NCBI GenBank assembly: GCA_002682825.1
Contig: NOKP01000007.1
Location: 1,116,001 to 1,180,000 of the forward strand
Direction of reading: 5' to 3'
DNA: 64,000 nt
DNA from: Neonectria sp. B-13
Taxonomy: Eukaryota; Ascomycota; Sordariomycetes; Hypocreales; Nectriaceae
The translations under genes and the position numbers were made by a program. Below the pieces are notes generated by a model that worked only from the letters and a program-made list of their open reading frames with translations, did not search any database and was not told the origin of the DNA. Below, in pieces: positions 1 to 11,221 of the stretch. Numbering within the stretch: position 1 is the first letter of the stretch; every line of letters begins with the position of its first letter.

Positions 1-372
1 CTCCCTTCTTAAAGCTGCGAGCTTGCTGAGCTCCCCCAATGATGTCACCTGCCAGGCGACCATCACGTGTGAATGCTTAGCGCTGCATGAAAACGCGGGG
101 TTCGGCAGAATGGTTTCTGCGATGCTCCGGAGGGTCCACCCAGGCGTGTGCGACCCCTGCAGCCTGACTTTCGCTCCCGTCCCGCTCCAATTGCTGCCTC
201 AGGCCATAATCGATATCCGGTGCTCGGCTTCGGCAGAACCCGCTCGGAGCTTTGCTGGGTCTGTCGTCGGAAAAAGGCTCGTTTTGAAGACTCTCAATCC
301 CAAAGCACCCTGCCGAAACTCCATCAACCCGAACCGATCCCCTTCCTCGCGATACCCTCCAATACCGTCAAA
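1..372. other. Left edge, upstream region of atp18
   Basis: No gene is supported here. Open frames are short and show no recognisable protein. The last 100 bases are pyrimidine- and C-rich, as expected for the promoter and 5' leader of the ATP synthase subunit J gene starting at 373. Confidence 0.5.
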
Positions 373-813
373 ATGTCGTGGCTCGGTGTCCAACCCCTCA
401 AGAAGTTCCCGGCTCCCTTCCGTGCGTCTCCCCGACTCCAATTGCGACGACATCCGTGTTGCCGAAGCGACGTGTCACGCTGACCAGTTCCCTACAGTGA
501 AGCCGTACTGGCCCTTCTTCGCCGCCGGTATGTGAAATTGCGCCGCTCCCCCGACAATACCGCGATCTCGACGAGCATTCCCCCACGCGCCGACCCCCGA
601 TTGATGCGGCGATGAGCTTGGATGGCAATTGACTTGGATTACACAGGTGCTATTATCGCCTACGGCGTCAACTCCCTGCAGGGCAAGATGATGGGCGGTA
701 CGTGCCCCTTCCGACATACATTTCCCAGGGGAATCACGAACTGACCGTGTGCTATAGCTGCCGAGTGGAAGAACGACCCCCGCAACCCCAGCGCCAAGTC
801 TGGCGGTCACTAA
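373..813 (+). CDS. atp18: ATP synthase subunit J, mitochondrial (Atp18)
   Basis: Small membrane subunit of the F1Fo-ATP synthase, inner mitochondrial membrane, at the dimer interface of the Fo part. Four exons: 373-421, 498-527, 647-697 and 758-813, giving 61 residues. The spliced protein has the family pattern: a short start ending KKFPAP, then KPYWPFFAAG, a membrane helix containing IIAYGVNSL, and the C-terminal signature KNDPRNP. All three introns have GT..AG ends and the phases agree, although no single exon exceeds 19 codons. The length matches the family (about 60 residues). Introns are 76, 119 and 60 nt. No frame longer than an exon supports this gene, so routine gene finders may miss it. 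Confidence 0.93.
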
Positions 814-1487
814 GTCTGACGAGGAGGAATTGGAGGTTTCGTCGAAGCAAGCATGATCGATCCGCTCGAGCGCGAGCCAGGAATCCTGTGAGATGGAATT
901 GTATCATAGAGTCGCATAAGGGGCTTAATTGACCAGCTGTCAAAACGATTCAACTTGAGACGTTTCCGCCGGTGTCGGGATTGCCCTTGGAACTGATGCT
1001 GTTGCCAATTCACCACAACAATCGAACCACCTTGAAACTGGAACTTGGACACGCAGCCGTGGGCTTTTTACTGTACCCTCGGACGATTTCCACCCAGCAG
1101 CCCCGGAGACTGTTTTATCGGAGCTTGCGGAACCCACTGCTCATGTGATGCGCCGTAGTTATTGCACCAACATTTTGCCGAGTGAGCAGCTCCAATTGCA
1201 GCTTCAGCTCGGCCCAATGGCAAAACCAGAGTCTCCAGGTTACTCCAGAACCAGTGCTTGCAGAGAGACGTCATGTTTTCCCACACTTATAGATCCCATG
1301 TTGACCTCACGTGGGGGCATCGAAGCGTTCCCTCTCCAATCATGAAATACGGGCCCAATATGTCACAAATCTCATCCTGACAAATCACCGTTATCGCTCA
1401 CTCGCTCACACCACGACACCACGACTCATACGGCGAGCCAGATCCGTCCCATCTTCTGCCATTAAAAATTGCTTCATAGTTCTGTAG
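814..1487. other. Intergenic region between atp18 and the FSH1-like gene
   Basis: About 670 bases holding the 3' end of atp18 and the promoter of the serine hydrolase gene. Frames on both strands are short and look random. The stretch just upstream of 1488 is rich in CACC/CTCAC repeats. No RNA gene seen. Confidence 0.5.
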
Positions 1488-2485
1488 ATGCGTTTGCTTT
1501 CCGGCCTCTTTTTCGCTGCTAGACCACTCGCAACCAGACCTTATCCTGCTTTTACAACGAAACCGTTTATCTTCGCCATGACGACAGCGGCGGGGCCAAA
1601 GGGCGTAAAACAACAAAAGCCCAAGAAGGTTGTAGTCAAGACGGAGGTCAAGATTCTCATGCTTCATGGTAAGTCACCAAAGAGGGCGCCAACTGAGTCT
1701 CCATCGCGAGTGCTCTGTCGCCACTCTGGACTCTGAAAGCATCTTCACAAATCCACTCACTAACCAGGCTCCCAGGCTACACACAATCCGGGCCCCTATT
1801 CCGGGCCAAGACCCGAGCCCTCGAGAAGCTCCTCACCAAGGTCCTGACGCCCATCGCGCTGCTTCCCGTTCCCATCTACCCCACGGCGCCCAACCGGCTC
1901 AAGGCCACCGACATCCCGGGCTACCAGCCGCCCGCGGAGCCGCAGGCCGGGGACTATGAGCCGGACACTTGGGCGTGGTGGCGGAAGGACGAGGCCTCGG
2001 GTGCCTACCGCTATTTCAACGAGGGCATGGCCACTGTTGCCGACGCCATCCGAGAAGCCGGCGGCGTCGATGCCGTCTGCGGCTTCAGCCAGGGCGGTGC
2101 CATGGCGGCTCTGGTGGCCGCGGGGCTGGAGGACCGGCCGCTGCCCGAGGGTCCGGAGGGTGACTGGGCGCGAGGTCTGAGGGAGGCTAACGGCGGGAAG
2201 CCTGTCAAGTTTGCTGTCTCGTATTCTGGCTTCTTTGCGCCTGTCGATGAACTCAAGTTCTGCTACGAGCCTAAGATCAAAACCCCGACTCTACACTACC
2301 TGGGAAGTCTGGACACTGTTGTCGAGGAGAGCCGGAGCCAGGCGCTTATAGAGTGCTGCGAGAAGCCTCTCGTGGTTATCCATCCCGGCGGACACCATGT
2401 TCCTATCTCCAAGGATTGGGCCATGCCTCTTGCGGGCTTCATCAAGCAGCACGCTTACATGGAAGAGCCAAGAGCGGAGCTGTGA
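1488..2485 (+). CDS. FSH1-family serine hydrolase, possible mitochondrial and cytosolic forms
   Basis: Alpha/beta-hydrolase of the FSH (family of serine hydrolases; yeast Fsh1-3, human OVCA2) type; physiological substrate unknown, esterase activity expected. Exons 1488-1668 and 1776-2485 (296 residues from the first ATG). The junction restores ILMLHGYTQSG, typical of the family start. Catalytic residues visible: Ser in GFSQGG (about residue 165), Asp in LGSLDTVV (about 240) and His in HPGGHHVP (about 268). The second in-frame ATG at 1578 would give 266 residues, closer to family length. The extra 30 residues are Arg/Leu/Phe/Ala-rich with no acidic residue and look like a mitochondrial presequence. 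Which start is used cannot be settled from sequence alone. Confidence 0.9.
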
Positions 2486-2682
2486 AGAGATGCCTCCACA
2501 GGCTGATATGTTTGGCAATACATTAGACATTCGGAATAGACACAGGAATAGACCAGCGCACTCAAGCGCCAAATGTTACATATCCTCGCCCCGAGGACTA
2601 TCTAACCTGTATCATTACAGACTCCGCCTAGAACCGTCATGAATGTGTATCTAACCGCCATCTAACCGCCGTGCCCACAGCT

Positions 2683-4285
2683 TTATTTTCCGCCCGCAGG
2701 TTGAATACGAGCCATCATCTCCTCCTTGGTAATGAGATGATCAATTCTCTCCAGATGGCCCAGTAGGCTCTTCATGTTGTGACTCCACTCGTTCAGAATA
2801 TCATCAACATCCCGAGGCTTCGCGAAGCTGACGACCTGCGCAGGTCGATCTATCTTGGCATAGACGGTCTTGGAGGTGACAAGCTCGCTGATGTACTTCT
2901 CAGTCTCATCCTCGTCCAGGTCAAGCAGCTGGGTAAGACGCTTCATCTGAATGCGGGTGTAGTACTTGGCGATGACGCGAACGTTGTGCTCGATGACCCG
3001 TTTTCGCAGGTCCTTCCATCTCTGGTGTGCCTTCTCATCTGATGACTGACCAGGCTGAACATCGAATACATCCGTGCTGCAAAGCTGAGGACCAAACTTC
3101 TTCGCAATCTCCGGCCATCGCATTAGCTCGTGGACGGTGAAGAGTCTGAGAAGCTCTGCATCGGCAGCCACTTCAGTGTTGCGAGTGTCTTTGTGGATGC
3201 GGTGAAGGAGGTCGGATTGTTCGTTGTCGTAGGGAGCTAGGATGACAAAGTAAATGATTCGCTGCAGAACCTGGAAGACTGTTAGTGTGAAGTGATAAAA
3301 TGGCGGCTGGTGTACCTACGGGGTGCAACTTGGCGGGGTCATCCTCGACTGCCTCCGTGTCCAAAACCTGTCGGTAATGCTTGCAAACATCGAGGTACTT
3401 CTCGTCGTGCTTGGCGAGGATGATCTGTTGCTCATAGAATCGGAGCTTGAGGTCTGTTGTGTCGTCCGGCTTCTCCTCGGGCACCTCCTCGCCACGGGCA
3501 ATCTTCTTCTCCCGCTCTTTCTTGTCCTTCTCCAGCTGCTCGGCAGTCTTCTTGACCTTCCGTGACAGATAGCGCGTGCTGATCTTGCGGCCCAGAATTC
3601 CGGCTTGTGTCCAGTCCTCGTTCTCAATGCAAAGCGCAACCTGAGCCAAAATGAACTCCGTTTTCTCCCGCCTGTCCATAGACCCAAAGGTCTCGACTTG
3701 CAGCTCGCACAGAATCTCGGTGGCAGCCTTGAGGTCTCCCTGCTCCTTCTTGATGTCGGAAAGGATCCTGGTAATACGGGCGCGCTCGACCTCGACAAAG
3801 ATCTTGCCCTCCGTCACTGTTCGTAGGGTCTCGATAACAGAAAGCTTCGTCTTCAGGTCGGGGGTTTCGTCAAGGAAGCTCATGACGGTCTGGACCATCT
3901 TGGTGATGGCTTGCTTCAGCTGACTGTGCTTCTTGGACAGGACCAAGGTCTGGTCGTTCATCAAGCTCCAGTCGCCGGCATTTTTGCATAGTGTAACGAT
4001 CGCGATGAGTATCCGGGATGTCGACGCAAGATCGGAGGCCTGGTCTGGGTTAGAAACGTTATGTCCAGCTGTGGTGGTTGGGCCTTACCTGTCGGGTCTG
4101 CTTCTCGAGCGCAATGAGCTTCTCAATTGCACCCTGAAGGTTGGACTGGGTAAAAAGTTAGCAAATAGTTGGGTTGACGAGGCGAGTTACGTGGAACATA
4201 CCGCAGCCAGCTTCTCAGCTTCGGGGAGCTGCTTGTCCACCTCCTTCGAGAAGTCCTTCTCGGGCTTTAGAGCTCCGTCAGACAT
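2683..4285 (-). CDS. rpn5: 26S proteasome regulatory subunit Rpn5 (PSMD12)
   Basis: Lid subunit of the 19S regulatory particle, a scaffold protein with helical repeats and a C-terminal PCI domain. Exons on the minus strand: 4285-4202, 4145-4089, 4039-3320 and 3270-2683, giving 482 residues. The start MSDGALKPEKDFSKEV and the following LEKQTRQ and ASDLAS segments match the family N-terminus. The PCI/winged-helix part is in the last exon (ELLRLFTVHELMRWPEI, then a region with AKIDRP). In intron 2 the acceptor used is the second of two nearby AGs (ending at 4040), chosen because it restores RQASDLAS. Length agrees with other fungal Rpn5 proteins. Its 3' end lies 197 bases from the convergent hydrolase gene. 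Confidence 0.95.
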
Positions 4286-4888
4286 GATGGGCGAAGCTGG
4301 GGCGTAATATTATGGATCGAATGGTAGTGGCGATGACAGGGAGTCGCAACGGAAGAGGGCGATCTTGTGGGAATTGTTGATGAAGCTGGATGCGAGGGAT
4401 GTCAATGCCGTGGGGCGTGTTTGGATGGACGGAGCTGGATTAGTGACGAGGCTCACGCAAGAGGCTCCTGCCTGCCAGTGTCCACATACCGCCAAGGCTG
4501 GGGGCGGAACAGGGTAAATCCGAATACCGAAATCTGAGTGCATACACGTGACCCACCACAGCGACGCAGACAGGTCTGGCAGACAGGTCTGGCGACAGGC
4601 GGGAGGTTCTGGAAAATGAAGTCTAAAGTATTTACTATCGCCTTCAAGACTAATCAAATATGCCAGAACCTCTTCTTCGTAGATCTAAAACTTGAAATCC
4701 CCTGCTTCAAAACTTAGACAGCTGTAGCCAAAGCACGAGCATCAGCTAGAGAGTCATGACTGAGATAGCAGGTCAAACCAAGTTGCGACCTCGCAACTAC
4801 TCTAAATGCCATCTAGATCATCATATCAGATACTATACAATCAGATCATATGCCGTCAAGGCTCATAAATTTCGGTTGTAACCGGTGC
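4286..4888. other. Promoter region of rpn5 and 3' flank of gatA
   Basis: About 600 bases. It contains a perfect 13-base head-to-tail duplication of GCAGACAGGTCTG at 4566-4591 and AT-richer sequence near 4790-4870 that is likely the 3' end of the amidotransferase gene. I could not find a clear proteasome-associated control element (GGTGGCAAA). Confidence 0.5.
4566..4591 (+). repeat. Perfect 13-bp tandem duplication
   Basis: GCAGACAGGTCTG occurs at 4566-4578 and again immediately at 4579-4591, with no mismatch, within the rpn5 upstream region. Confidence 0.9.
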
Positions 4889-6482
4889 TCAAGAGATGGC
4901 TTCTTTGAGCTTCTCCGCCAGGAGCAGCACTCTTTGGTCATCCCAATATTGTCCAATCACCTGTAACCCAGCTGGAAACTGACTCCCTTCTGCGTTGGCC
5001 GGGATACTCACAGCCGGCAAACCTGCGAGACTCGCTGGGACAGTGAAAACGTCGTTCGTGTACACATCCACGCTGCCCTGCCCCTCAACCTCGTCTAGTC
5101 GGGGAGGGAACGTCGGCGCCGTGGGACAGAGTATGAAGTCCACCTGCAGGGGGCCGCGCTTGTCCTCCATGCCCGTGGCCTCAGCCATGTCGCTAAGATC
5201 AAATTGCTCTGGCTCATAGAGCGGATTGTCAAGCTTGAAGACACGGTCGAAGTCTTGTTGCACCATCCGTCGGACCTTTTGTGCCTGGATGAAGTAGTTG
5301 TCCATGGCCTCAGAGCTGAGACTGTACGTTCCCAACAGGATTCTGCGCTTCACCTCTTCGCCAAAACCAGCGCCACGAGCCTCGGAGTAGAGCGTTTCAC
5401 CGACGGCATCGCTTCCTTCGCCTCGGACACCGTAACGGACGCCATCGTACTTGGCGAGGTTGGAGGACGCCTCTGCGGGGGCTAGGACGTAGTACGCGCA
5501 AAGGGCTTCCTTGGTGGATGGGAGGGAAATGGGGACGAGCTGGGCGCCCATGGATTCAAGCTTGGTAGCAGCATTGACCCAGGCGTCGCGAATAGAGGGC
5601 TCAAGCTCGGAGATGTTGTATTCGATGGGAATACCAATCTTGACTTCGGAGAGGTTTGGGAGTGTAGATGGCGATGACTCGGAGCAGCGTTGCCGAGAAG
5701 CCACTTTCAGTGACGTCGGGTCGTTAGGATCGTGTTCTGTATAGAGACCAGTGCTGAAGATAAGGTCGTAAATTAACCTGACATCATTCGACAGAAGACC
5801 GACTGTATCCAGAGAATTGGCATACGGTACAACGCCAAACCGGGAGACCATGCCATAGCTAGGCTTGTATCCCACAGTCCCCGTATACGCTGCCGGAAGT
5901 CTGATAGAGCCTCCCGTGTCCGTTCCCAGCGCAATATCGGCATCACCCAACCTCACTGCCACAGCGCTGCCACCTGAGCTGCCGCCAGCTGAAACGTCTG
6001 CGTCCTCGGCCAAGGGGTTCTTCACAGCGCCATGGACCGAGTTGGTTGAGTGCGATCCCATACCAAACTCGTCCATATTGGTCTTTCCAATAACTGTCGC
6101 TCCGCGGGCGCGCAGCTGCCTGACGATAGTGGCCTCGAACGGGGAGGGGTGGGATGAGAGGATGTGAGAGGCGCATTGAGTCGGGAATGAAGCGGTCGCG
6201 ATGTTGTCTTTCACGGCGAGCGTGAAAGGTTTCGCATCCTCTCGTAGAGGCGGGGGAGATGAGGAGTCCGCGATAGCTTCCCCTAGTTTATGAGTCAACG
6301 AGACGTGATGGTCGCGGAGACACTGTGCAAAACGTACGGCTACCAACGAAATGGTTGTAGTTAAGTGAGCGGCATGATGTCGCCGTCAATTGCGCACGAA
6401 GCGCTACTTGACGGGAATATCGGCCGGCTATACCGCAAGCAGAAGCTTTCGAGGCCAGGCGACGTACGAGAGCCGCGCTCAT
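4889..6482 (-). CDS. gatA: Glutamyl-tRNA(Gln) amidotransferase subunit A, mitochondrial (GatA/HER2)
   Basis: Amidase subunit of the mitochondrial GatCAB/GatFAB complex that converts Glu-tRNA(Gln) to Gln-tRNA(Gln) for organellar translation. Exons 6482-6338 and 6282-4889, 512 residues. The amidase signature is complete: the Lys of VKDN, GGSSGGSAVAV containing the cis-Ser, and GTDTGGSIR containing the nucleophile. The N-terminus (MSAALVRRLASKASACGIAG) is basic, Ser/Ala-rich and free of acidic residues, as expected for a mitochondrial presequence. The 55-nt intron uses GTACGT and CTAG; without it the upstream frame closes at a TGA soon after. An alternative without the first exon lacks any ATG. 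Starts 236 bases from the divergent Gemin2-like gene, so a shared promoter is likely. Confidence 0.94.
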
Positions 6483-6718
6483 TGTGAATTGCTCACCATA
6501 GAGTAACCCCGAGCTTGTGGTTATAAGTGAAAGGTGATGAAGCTCAAAAAGTTGACCCTTGTCTGGTTGGTCACCCCAGCGAAAGCGGGAGGGCTTATCG
6601 ATAAGGCGCGTTGGTAGGCATCCAACGGCTATTTTCCAAGCTCCAAGCTTCACCCGTCGCGTTAGCAGATTACAACGCAACATTTCAACCTTTTGATTCC
6701 CATACAGCAGCTGCGAAA

Positions 6719-8251
6719 ATGGCGTCGAAACGGGAACGCGATGATATCGACGATGGCGAAATCCCCGAACCCCAGTCCAAACGACCAAAGAAGCACAACG
6801 CCAAGTCTCGACAGCATCAACATTCTGGCATCGATCCCACCTGGGGCCAGAAATACGTCTTCTCAAATGCAACGACGATTCCTGCAGGCGAAGAGGACGA
6901 ATTTGAGGACGACACGGATGCCATGGCATACTTGACCTCCGTGAGGTAGCAATACCCCCTTTCTCTTCCTCTCCCCTCTTGTCGTCCTTGGCTGAAGAAC
7001 CCTCCACCCCTTAGCAAGCACACATGCTGATATGGTGAGTACTCTAGACAAGAAGCCAACGGAATCCCCCATTTGCTCGTTGCGCCCAAGATTCAGATTG
7101 GACCGCAGCTGCCCGCTGATTTCGAGAGAGACGACTCCCGCCCCAACGAAAAGGAACCCATCGATAGGACCATTTACGAAGACGGCATCGGGGATACAAG
7201 AGGGTATTACGAGGATGGTGCCTATACCGCGATGCCAGATTCATGGGGAGGGGACGCCGACTACGAAGAAGGAGAAACCCCAGTAGGCGAGGAGGGAGAT
7301 TTTGATGAGGAGAAAGCCTTACACGAGGCTTACTTCGCATGCGTCTTGGACCAATATCTCCATCTCCGAGCCGTCCTCAACAGAAGCCCTCCTCCAAATG
7401 CCGCCTCCCGACTCTCTCCATCACAACACACATCCGCTGCAGGCTTCGGCCGCCAGTCCTCCCCCATCGCCCTCTGGTCCCGTCTCATACGCACGAGCGA
7501 CCCTCACCCCCTACAAGTCGCCCTCATGTCCAAGGACACCGTTCTGCATATTCTTCGCGTCCTGCTGGGCGGCAAGTTCCTCCGCCGTGGATATACTCTC
7601 CCCGAGCGGACGAGCCGCTGGCTCTGGGCGCTTCTCGCTCGTCTTCCGGAGAAGGGCGAGCTGAATCACACCGAGATTGGATGGGTGCGCGACCTCGGGC
7701 GGAGAGCTGTGCTGCTGGGGAGGAGCCTCGCGGAGATGGCAGCGCTGAGGGATGAATTGGCCGAGGGGGGCTTGGGCGCCCACGAAGCTGTGGATAGGAG
7801 CAGCAGCGATGAGGATGTGCTCGCGGACGCATCGGAGGTAGAAGTTGAGGGTGCGGACAGCCCTGACGATCACCAAGATACCCCCGAACCACCTCCAACC
7901 ACCAAAGCCGAAGAACCAGCGCCCAATCTCGACGCGGAGGAAGGTGAGGTAGACGACGAAGACGAGCCCGAAGACGTCGCCATGGACTTGGCCTCCGACT
8001 CAGAAGCTGAGGATGGCGAAGTCGCCGACAAACCCGAGGTAGACCTGGAAGATGCTAAAGCCCGCCTCTTAGCTCAGCTTAATAATGCTCCCTCTGAGAG
8101 CGAGGTGCGTGAGGACGAAGAGCGGGAAGCCGCTCGGGAGCGATCCCGTGCAAATTTGCGAGCGACGTTGAACATGATATTGACGGTCGCGGGTGAGTTC
8201 TACGGACAGAGGGATCTGCTCGAGTTTCGGGAGCCGTTTGTGGGCATGTAA
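6719..8251 (+). CDS. Gemin2/SIP1 homologue (SMN-complex snRNP assembly factor)
   Basis: Gemin2 holds the Sm pentamer during spliceosomal snRNP assembly. Exons 6719-6945 and 7048-8251, 476 residues. Family features: AYLTSVRQEANGIPHLLVA across the splice junction (human form YLRRVQIEAAQCPDVVVA), a central helical part, then RWLWALLARLPEKGEL followed by VRDLGRRAVLL, and near the end FYGQRDLLEF (human FDQRDL). Between the last two blocks (roughly residues 245-390) is an acidic low-complexity insertion rich in Glu, Asp and Ser, which makes it far longer than human Gemin2 (about 280). The N-terminus has a basic KRPKKH patch that could be a nuclear signal. The 102-nt intron has TGCTGAT as probable branch site. 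Confidence 0.85.
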
Positions 8252-8540
8252 GTGTATGTAAGAACGTATGGGGGTACGGCGTCACGAGGATGAGCATGTG
8301 TTAGTGCATATGTTGGGTCAAGGACAAATAGCTTCATTCTCTTCCACCCGGGGTGCCGAATCCTAATCTTTTCGATGGCATCCGCAACGCTCCGTAGTCC
8401 TACAGCCTGCTCTGGAGCTCATATATATTTAACGCCGTAAACCAAATTCCAAATTCCCACCTGACATAAATACCATACAATACTGTAAACATGAAAAGCT
8501 TAAGCGAGGCCAATAGCCACTTGAACAGAACGGACTTGTC

Positions 8541-9245
8541 TTAGTTGGGAATGTCCATCGTCCTATCAGCACCGTACACAAGGAACTCAGCCTCTTCAAA
8601 ATCCGAGTCCACGGCTCTGTTCTCTTGGCCAATACCCTTGAAAGAGACAGTCTTCTTGGTTCGTGAATGTGGGACAGCCATAGCTCTCGTATTGCCGGAG
8701 CCACCGGGGGTCAGGGTGCCAGGGCTGGCCTCTCGGGACTCATTCTCATCATTGTCGTCGTCGAAGATGCGCTTGCGGGAGGTCTCCAAGGAGGAATCGG
8801 CACTTCCGGTGCTCTCTTGAGACATGGTGAGCTCGGGAATAGCGTCCAGCTCCGGAACGTTGTTGAATTCGTCGTACTCAAACTCGGGCTGGGTATCCAA
8901 GCCACCGACCCTGTTGATGCCGCAGAAGGGTAATAGTTCCCGAGAGGAGGCCTTGATGGGGCCCCGGGTAGTAGACGGAGTGGGCAGAGGGTTATTGTCG
9001 GTCCAAAGCTTGAAAGCGCTAGGGCCGACCGTCTTGTAGCCTTCAGGGACCGACTTGCGAACCCGCATTCCGACGCTCAGGAGGTTGGCCTGGATGGACG
9101 AGGGAAGGTCGGGCTGGTGGGTGACGTTGGCATTGGTGATGGAAGCATCAGTAGTGGATTTCTGGTTGAAGAAGGAAGTGATTTGACGCTGGGCGGGATC
9201 TGCTGAGGCGCCGGCGAATTGCCGCTTAGTTCGGGGAGTCGACAT
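8541..9245 (-). CDS. Spd1/Dif1-type ribonucleotide reductase inhibitor
   Basis: Single exon, 234 residues, largely disordered. Residues 59-72 (GMRVRKSVPEGYKT) match the short conserved segment of the fungal ribonucleotide reductase inhibitor family (yeast Dif1/Hug1, S. pombe Spd1), which restrains the enzyme or holds its small subunit in the nucleus. Residues 19-26 (QRQITSFF) fit a PCNA-interacting motif (Q-x-x-I-x-x-F-F) with Thr at position 5 and a Lys three residues after it, close to a PIP degron used for CRL4-Cdt2 destruction in S. pombe Spd1; the canonical Asp at position 6 is Ser here. The C-terminal third has KRIFDDDND, a Pro/Gly/Thr stretch and an acidic tail ending FEEAEFLVYG. In-frame sequence upstream of the chosen ATG lacks family character. 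Confidence 0.85.
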   Translation of the reverse strand: MSTPRTKRQFAGASADPAQRQITSFFNQKSTTDASITNANVTHQPDLPSSIQANLLSVGMRVRKSVPEGYKTVGPSAFKLWTDNNPLPTPSTTRGPIKASSRELLPFCGINRVGGLDTQPEFEYDEFNNVPELDAIPELTMSQESTGSADSSLETSRKRIFDDDNDENESREASPGTLTPGGSGNTRAMAVPHSRTKKTVSFKGIGQENRAVDSDFEEAEFLVYGADRTMDIPN

Positions 9246-11221
9246 AGCGGATGAGGGCAGTATCGAGATGGTGTTGATGGTGAGAGAATGGGTAATGGAC
9301 ATGGGACAATGCGAGAGGGAAGTGGAAGGTGGAAGAGGGAATAGTCGTCGATGATTGTTGATTGTTGGGGTTGAAGTGGCCAATTGTGATGCAATGTGTC
9401 GCAGCTTGATTGTCTCAGAACAAGGGTGAGATGACGTCGTGAGCTGTCTGGTGACGATCTGATAAAAAAGAGAAGCACAGGGGGCAATCGCAGTTGATCG
9501 CAAAGAACAACCGAAGAAGCAGCAGAGTGGAGAGGATCTGAAAGCACGGCCAGCAATGACGTTTGCAGCAGCACGAAAGAAAGCAGGCCCAAGCCAAGCG
9601 TAGTGAGGGGGTGTTGATGTGGTAACGGGGGCGATGAGGGTGGAAACAGGGGAGAGTCAAAGACGAGAGAGGAGAAAAGAAAGGAGGTTGGGCCTGGGGT
9701 TACCAAGGGTTGCTAGGTGAGGACCCGAGACAACCCGCCAATTGCTGACGCCGTCAACTAATCCAGATACTAAAACAAGGTAATCCAATTCCAGACTTTG
9801 CGCCTCACACCGAAAAAGGCGGGGCGAGGTACCGTGGCAGACGCGATCTGTTCGTGCCGCTTTCGCGTTAAGTGGTCGAACCCACTGCAACGCCCTGTAA
9901 CTGTAAGCCAGGCAGGCCACAATGCAGACTCCTCCATTGGCTTCGCTGAGTCATCCGGCAACCGGTAAGCAACTAGGAGCTAGCCGTCCGTGGCTTCTGT
10001 TTGATGTGACATCTGATAATCTATGAGAGGCCAGCCAAGTCGTTTCCAAAGTTGTTCGTTCAGCACCTTAGATGATTGGAATTCTAGAAATTGAGTTGAG
10101 TAGGAAGGTAGCGCACATGGCCAAATGTTGACCGTGTTTCATAAGGTGGCGAATGCTGAATTTTCAGCTTGCAGGCCCTGTCACACGAGCTCGCCACGCC
10201 AGCCGCTGAGCATGCACACCACCACCAACGTGCGTACTGCACTGCTGCAGGCGTACATCACCTTGGATACTTGCGTTGTTCAGCAATTCAAGGCGCTCAA
10301 GTTGCAATAATCATCCTGTTCGTAGCTATGTAGGTTGTGTCCATGCAAAGTGGCCCACAGTCATCGTTTATCAACATGCGCCCAACTCTGTCGCCCAACC
10401 CCAGACTTGTCCAATACCCCAGGTTCCTAGCGTCACAGTCCTATGCACGACATAAGGACAGAGAGTCAACGACGGTATGACAAGCCTCTAAGCGTCTGGG
10501 CCTCTAGGCAACCAGTCAACTCATTGACTCACCCCTTGAATTCTCGGTGACTCGGTATCCAACCAACCGGTCGTCAAGGCCGACGGGGCTCGTTTCGTTG
10601 ACGCCGGACCGGATGGAGTTATCACAGCGACTGGAACTACAGTCAGGCTGTGTCCATCCTGGTCTCACGATCGATGGAGAGGTCAGGCTAGGATCATCAA
10701 CGTACTACGATACCGCCATCCAATATCACGCAACATGGAGGTACAGAGGACGAAGTCATGGGGATACCGGATTGTGGAAACCATCGTGAATTTCGCATAA
10801 GCACAGTGACCATCCTCCGCTACCCACTGCACCCGGGTATGAAGCGATCATCAACCAGCGGTTCCACGTCCTCGCATCCAGGCTCGCCCATCCAGGCCGC
10901 CCGGTCACTCGTGAAGGCTTTTCTCCAGCTGTCCACCCATGCAGTGCTTTTTTCCTTCCTGCCTCGAGACGACTCTTTGGTACAAGGCGCGCAACGGAAA
11001 ACAAAAGAAGAATGATGTGCCATGCAAGATATCCGGAGACCCCAAACGCCCCTATTCTGGGTGCCCCATCTTCTATCTGCAAAGATTTTTGATTATGTTC
11101 GCAAGGTTTGGTTGTCTATACGCCCACGTCGAGGTTGTTGTTTTGCAGATCCGAGATGACCACCATGAGATGAACCGTAAGAGTCATGAGTACCCAAGGA
11201 AAGAAACCGCCGTGAAGCAGT
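9246..11221. other. Intergenic, 5' leader of the reductase inhibitor and flank of rps27
   Basis: Nearly 2 kb. The first 450 bases are CT-rich on the minus strand, as expected for the leader and promoter of the inhibitor gene. The rest holds only short unrelated frames on either strand. No tRNA, repeat or recognisable protein fragment seen. Confidence 0.5.
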
